Assembly (NCBI GenBank): GCA_030144725.1
Contig: JASKMD010000031.1
Coordinates: 1,638,712-1,702,711, forward strand
Length of the DNA: 64,000 nt
DNA from: Haematococcus lacustris
Lineage: Eukaryota > Chlorophyta > Chlorophyceae > Chlamydomonadales > Haematococcaceae
Direction of reading: 5' to 3'
The position numbers and the translations under genes are program-made. Every line of letters begins with the position of its first letter. Position 1 is the stretch's first letter. Below are positions 46,901 to 64,000 of this stretch, one piece after another. The notes beneath the pieces are model-generated. The model saw nothing but the letters and a program-made list of their open reading frames with translations. It ran no database searches and had not been told where the DNA came from.

Positions 46901-49605
46901 GGTGGGCTCAGCTGCCGGCTCAGCCTTGTTGCGATTGCTGCGCTTGGCTGGCGGGGGAGTGCTGGGCCCAGGCTCTGAGGCTGCTGGCTGTGCGGCTGCC
47001 TTGCTGCTGCATGGGGCCTGTGGGGGCTTGCGTGGTGCCACTACTGGGCACCACATCATGCCCCGCACTGGCAGGTCACGCTGCTGGCTCCAGGCTCACG
47101 CAGCCGGCGGAGGTTCACCTGCCCTGCTGGGGGCTTCCAAGTTGCAGCTTCTGCAGCTTGGCCAGCAGCGCCTGGTTGCTGGGGTTTTCAAAGACAGGCA
47201 TGAGCATGGGGTGGCGGAGCTGCCGTTTGCGCACAAGGCACCGCTGCAGCTGGTTGTAGACTGTCAGGCAGTTGGGGCTGGCAAAGCCCTCGCGCAAGTC
47301 TTTCAGCTGCCTCAGCAACACCGGATCTTCAATGTCCAGGGGCAAGGGAGGCCATATGGGTGCTGCTGGTGCAAGGGCTGCCAGACGGGCGCTGCGACGC
47401 CTTAATGTGGGCTGCGGGACTGCCTCAGGCTCTGGCTCTGGCTGAGGATCAGGATCTGGCTCATGTCCACAGTCCCACTCCATGCTGGCAGGCTGGGTGC
47501 TGCACGGCTGGAGGTGTGGATGCACATGTAAACCCCGGGGTGGGGTAACCCCCCAGGCAGGTCAGAAAGATACGCAGAACAAATAGCGAGGCAAGCACGC
47601 GGAGCTGGGAGTGAACCTCAGCCCGTAGCTGGAGGTGCGCCAATAGTTTGCAATTCGTCTTGTTGCAGCCGCGCAGCACTGCGCCACCCGGGATATTGAT
47701 GACCTGCAGGCAATCACAATCAGCACTTTGACAGGCCAAGGCACAATGCGGGGACACACAAGGCGTGGACACACAAGGCGGGGGCAGAGCCGCACCTGGC
47801 GCCGATGCGTCTTCCACCCTTCCCTCCGATCCTGTCGTTGTTTGCCTTAAGGCGAGCGAACGAGAAATTGCGATGGAACCAACAGGAGCGACGTGCTTAC
47901 ACAGCGCGGAGTCCATGACGCAGTCGGCTAAGGACACGAACCTTTCAGTTTCTTTGCCGGGCCCTGCTTTTGCTTAGCGGTGCCCTTCTGCTTCTTCCCA
48001 GCCATTACGCAATGTGCTTTCAGACTGCTGTAAACTTCTGAGCAACTCGAATTCAACTTTCACAGGTCCATGTGTGTGTGACCTATTGGCTATTGACTAT
48101 GCATTTTGGCAGCCCCCTTGCGCGCCTGCCGCTGCCCCTCCTTTCCCTCATTCCCCCACCTCCAAAGGGTACCATACGGGTCGACCAGCATGAGCTGATC
48201 ATAGTGTCATGGGCTGAACTGTTCCTGCCAGTCTGGGCCGGTCAAGCTGTCATCAGATAAAGTCGACAAGCCTCATGCAGCCTGGCCACAATGCCATGCA
48301 GACACGCAGCCTGCCACTGTGCCCTGCCCACTGTGGGTGACGGCGGCTAGGCTTGCCCGAAGGCTAAGGAGAAGGTCTGGAGGGGCAGCACACGGCATGA
48401 CCCCTCCTACCTCCTCCATCCAACTGACCAGGGCAGCAGGTGCCCCCCATGCACACTCCTTGAATCTTGACCCTGCCCCAACCCCTTGGCCCCACCTCAC
48501 CTGCTCACCTGCTTATCTGCAGTGCAAATCACTGGCCCCTCCCCTTACCCTCTCTGCCCCCCTTCCCTTACCCCCTCTGCCTCCCTCCCCTCACCCCCTC
48601 TGCCCCCCTCCTGACCACCAGCAGGCCGCTAGCACCGCGGTGCAAAGAGCAGCAGCAGCAGTAGCAGCGGCGGCCCCACCGCGGCCACCTCCTTACGAGG
48701 CCAGCCTGCTGAGCCCCCCTCCTCAGGAGCGCTTCCTGCCCCCCCAGCTGCAGGCAGCAGCTGCGCGGCGGCGTGAGGCCCTGCTGCGCGAGGCCGAGCA
48801 GCAGCGCCGTGAGGCAGAGCAGCGGGAGGCCAAGGCTGCAGCTGCAGCCCAACAGCAGGAGTACGCTGCAGCCTACCAGGAAGCGCTGACCATGCACCAA
48901 AACATGGTGGGCTGGGCAGGGGATGAGGGCGGGCGGCAAGGGTGGCAAAGGAGGGGGCTTGGGCTAGTAGTGAGGAGGTGGAGGAGGACAGCCGCGTGAG
49001 ATGCTGACAGGACAGAAGGGAGGCCCCATAGGAGCCACATGGGCAGGCCCCATGACTGGGAGCCCCCATCACAACCGCGCTTCCTTGACTGCATGGGCAC
49101 CTAACCCTACCTAGCTCATCATCGGGCAGCAGTGTCAGCACCTCGTCCCTGACTGAGGCCTACATTGGGGAGCACTAGGGACCACTAGGGACCACTCTGG
49201 CTATGCTCCCTTGCACATGGCATGGGCGCCTTCCACCTACACTATTGATGCAAAGGTGGATGCATAACCTCGTTGGCTTGCGACTGCCTCCATGCGTGCA
49301 GTATCTGGCTCAGTTCCAGGAAGCTGGCTTGCTCCTCGCCGCTGCCCCCAATGCCATCACCCCCCCCACCGAGGTCCCCACCGCCATGGCCGCGGCAGGG
49401 CCTGGCACCCGGCCCCACAGCAGGCAAGAGGCTTGGCTGGAGCGCCTGCCCCCCCTCCTTGGTCCCGCGGAGCCAGCTCATGCGAGTGTTGAGGTGGACG
49501 AGCAGAGCCAATGCTCGCCGAGCACCGCAAAACAAGGGGAAGACACCGCAAGCCGGATGGGCGCACAGGAGGCAGCTCTTGTCAGCGCTCTGCTGGCTGC
49601 TAATG
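40983..49605 (+). CDS. Tandem WW-domain, coiled-coil protein (CEP164-like N-terminus); 3' end unresolved, perhaps continuous with the kinesin
   Basis: Exons: 40983-41027, 41114-41356, 43539-43595, 44665-44750, 45420-45520, 45727-46028, 48622-48906, 49302-49605; phases close. WW 1: LPAGWSASYDAASGRRRYEH then VQWVHPLLDYY. Next come PPTDEEVAEMCTYLHVGLDE and WW 2: APLPDGWEEVEDEEGG then LFKNKATGEVKEAHPLDAYF, in which the last WW positions are weak. The spacing (acidic helix, APLP-GW, HPLDxYF, then a charged helix ARRRAELQERGA) resembles the N-terminus of centriolar CEP164 and related ciliary proteins. Later exons are Ala-rich and coiled (RRREALLREAEQQRREAEQ). I find no stop codon. The strong donor at 49605 is phase 1; a weaker donor after 49629 (CTTCAG|GTTTGC) is phase 0 and would join in frame to the kinesin exon at 50395. 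Introns hold Fanzor copies C and D. Confidence 0.7.
41405..41547 (-). ncRNA. Conserved non-coding tail of Fanzor copy C; candidate guide RNA region
   Basis: Shared with copies B, D and E. The hairpin core at 41450-41485 pairs CTACAC with GTGTAG; the inner stem has G-U pairs and a mismatch, so it is weaker than in B. Confidence 0.35.
41548..43094 (-). pseudogene. Fanzor-like nuclease relic, copy C, in WW-gene intron 2
   Basis: The longest copy apart from E, antisense in the intron 41357-43538. In order on the minus strand: the RuvC-I neighbourhood (about 42880-42790) reading DPATQAVSAA, WRLTKGQVQ, then ASGLNNASRTTQRWLAPI; VTLTTCDAVWEVYLDPKWAW with QRLRLYGAQDRALEQYFKK (42620-42500); a shared intron (about 42345-42497); the VVFFGAA region; [16 protein letters not shown] (42180-42130); the basic linker; [19 protein letters not shown] and [15 protein letters not shown] (41750-41600). 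The catalytic RuvC-I motif is missing: 33 nt are deleted in frame relative to 55000-55050. In-frame TAG codons lie upstream of DPATQ and after KGQVQ, and the 1-nt frameshift of copy B is present near 42200. Homology with E continues to 43094. Confidence 0.8.
44080..44545. repeat. GC-rich minisatellite (CCTGCCCTG/CCCGCCCTG units) in WW-gene intron 3
   Basis: About 470 nt of 5- and 9-nt units of C(C/T)GCC and CTGCC. It produces long artefactual collagen-like frames on the minus strand and Leu-Pro-Ala frames on the plus strand. Confidence 0.97.
44806..45042. repeat. (GGGGA)n then (GGGGC)n microsatellite in WW-gene intron 4
   Basis: About 40 GGGGA units switch to seven GGGGC units at about 45010. 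The intron lies between the exons coding the two halves of WW 2. Confidence 0.98.
45180..45345 (-). pseudogene. Fragment of a Fanzor-element 5' end (basic N-terminus)
   Basis: Minus-strand ATG at 45307 begins MNKGKGNTKQMQGP. The segment and its upstream flank resemble 47940-48060 in copy D, which begins MAGKKQKGTAKQKQGP. Both look like a Lys/Gln-rich leader plus 5' flank of the same element. It is antisense in the WW-gene intron 44751-45419. The assignment rests on similarity to copy D only. Confidence 0.4.
46475..46624 (-). ncRNA. Conserved non-coding tail of Fanzor copy D; candidate guide RNA region
   Basis: Shared with the tails of B, C and E. Hairpin core at 46533-46569: CTACACCATTGC against the arm GGGCTATGGTCTAG, with changes on both arms relative to B. 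Confidence 0.35.
46625..48005 (-). pseudogene. Fanzor-like nuclease relic, copy D, internally deleted, in a WW-gene intron
   Basis: Antisense in the intron 46029-48621. The C-terminal part (46640-47105) is clear: [19 protein letters not shown], a linker with [18 protein letters not shown], then [20 protein letters not shown] 5-nt deletion just after ELC shifts the frame, as in copy E. At about 47105-47150 the RuvC-I to VDEHR interval is absent. Instead an open frame (47115-47525) joins on, with MEWDCGHEPDPDPQPEPEPE, RRRSARLAALAPAAP, and helical stretches VYNQLQRCLVRKRQL and NQALLAKLQKLQL. Further upstream ATG 48005 begins MAGKKQKGTAKQKQGP. I read this as an internal-deletion derivative joining the element's N-terminal portion to its C-terminus; that the 47115-47525 frame is the Fanzor N-terminal domain is inference. 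Confidence 0.6.
49170..49262. repeat. Solo fragment of the Fanzor-element tail
   Basis: Contains GGGACCACTAG motifs, then TTGCACATGGCATGGG and CCACCTACACTATTG, which match the outer part of the tails of copies B-D. No nuclease sequence follows. It lies in the WW-gene intron before 49302. Confidence 0.55.
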
Positions 49606-50394
49606 GTGAGTGTCTTCGCTGGCTTCAGGTTTGCAGCAATGTGTGCGCATACCAGGTGCAAGGTGTCACCATGCCTCCTGGCAAGTTGAGAAAGCGTCCT
49701 GCAGCACAACAGGAGCACTCCAACTGTGTGTGGCCATGTAGTTGGCTTGCATGGGTGCCAGTGTCGTCCCCTGGCTTGCTGCTTTGTTGGTCACCTCTGT
49801 CATGCTCCTGGCCTGACGTGATGCGATAGACTGTCACAACAAGGTACTGATTCTTGTTGATGCTGGGGGCTGGGGCTGGGGCTGGAGAAGAAGAAAGAAG
49901 AGTAGTCCGGCGAAAATTGGCATGCATTTGGGGAGGAGTTGCCGCTTGGGGCGTGACCTGCTCCCAGCACAAAGGCTGGGGCTGAGACCATGCGCTAGGG
50001 CTTGTGCTATGCTGGCCCTATCATCCTCCTCCTCCTCCTCCTCCTCACCATCATCATCATTATCGTCATCATCATCAACCTTACATGGCATGAACACCGC
50101 TGGCTTTGCTGCAGCACATGAAAGCTGCCCTCATGCCATCCAGCCATCATTGCTGTCATTGCTGCAGCACCACTGGCACTGCTGCAGCACTGGCTATACA
50201 GCCATGTACAGCCAAAACAGCAATTGCTGCAGCACATGTTTCCCAGCCATCGCCTGATAGTGTGAGGAAGGACAGAGGAAGGCACATCCTACTAACGTTT
50301 GCCTGCTGTGCCTTGTGCCTGCCTAAATGTCTGACCCTTGGTAGCCTGCAGTTCGGTACGATTGGATGACAGTGACAGCTTGCCGCTCGAGCAG

Positions 50395-63822
<13,428 letters not shown>

Positions 63823-63827
63823 GTGAG

Positions 63828-63978
63828 GCCTAAATGTCTGACCCTTGGTAGCCTGCAGTTCGGTACGATTGGATGACAGCGACAGCTTGCCACTCGAGCA
63901 GGTCGCGGCGCGGCCCTCCCGCGAGCGTATCCGCGTGGTGGTACGAATCCGGCCGCTGCCTGACACTCACAACGTGGT
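63828..63978 (+). pseudogene. Second copy of the first kinesin motor exon and its upstream intron
   Basis: About 150 nt matching 50321-50471 with roughly five differences: the intron end with a TGCAG site, then GTCGCGGCGCGGCCC, coding VAARPSRERIRVVVRIRPLP and DTHN. It then diverges and hits a stop at 63993-63995 (TGA). It follows the donor of exon 63685-63822 by 5 nt. It may be a dead duplicate, the start of a tandem second kinesin, or an assembly join. Confidence 0.75.
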
Positions 63979-64000
63979 TGTGACGGTGCCTGCGTGACGG

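Overview
The window looks like nuclear DNA of a green alga of the Chlamydomonadales. Genes are intron-rich, coding sequence is GC-rich with polyAla, polyGln and polyGly runs, introns carry long near-perfect microsatellites, and TGTAA poly(A)-type signals occur. Interstitial CCCTAA/TTAGGG tracts suggest a lineage with the TTAGGG telomere type, as in Haematococcus and relatives, rather than the TTTTAGGG of Chlamydomonas; this species-level guess is inference. One 500-nt assembly gap (N) lies at 13779-14278.

Layout. Minus strand: MCM7, a replicative helicase subunit (1393-11472, 21 exons with all phases closing), then the 3' part of an L-2-hydroxyglutarate dehydrogenase gene (11883 to the gap). 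Plus strand: a proteinase-K-like subtilase with inhibitor-I9 propeptide and a C-terminal PPC-like module (14279-21605, 5' end in the gap); a PX-domain sorting nexin of the plant SNX2 type (22943-28957); a membrane-anchored nucleoside-phosphorylase/bark-storage-like protein (30537-34196); a two-domain WRKY transcription factor (34626-40059); a tandem WW-domain, coiled-coil gene (40983 to about 49605); and a large kinesin (50395 to beyond 63822). The last two may be one gene. These neighbours do not form a pathway; they are ordinary eukaryotic neighbours.

Mobile-element layer. Five decayed copies of a Fanzor-like gene (eukaryotic relative of the TnpB RNA-guided nuclease) lie on the minus strand: A at the left edge, B in the last WRKY intron, C and D in two introns of the WW gene, E in a kinesin intron. 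Recognisable pieces are the RuvC-I motif GIDPG (only in E), a region ending in LRLYGAQD, the VDEHR(S/T)(S/T)R block, and the C-terminal RDCNAALNM motif. Every copy is broken. Copies C and E share the same 33-nt in-frame deletion that removes the RuvC-I catalytic motif. Copies B-E are followed by a conserved non-coding tail that folds as a hairpin, in the place where TnpB/Fanzor guide RNAs are encoded. All four intronic copies are antisense to their host genes.

Limits: exon borders were placed by eye from GT/GC-AG sites, reading phase and family similarity; no alignment, transcript or database search was run.
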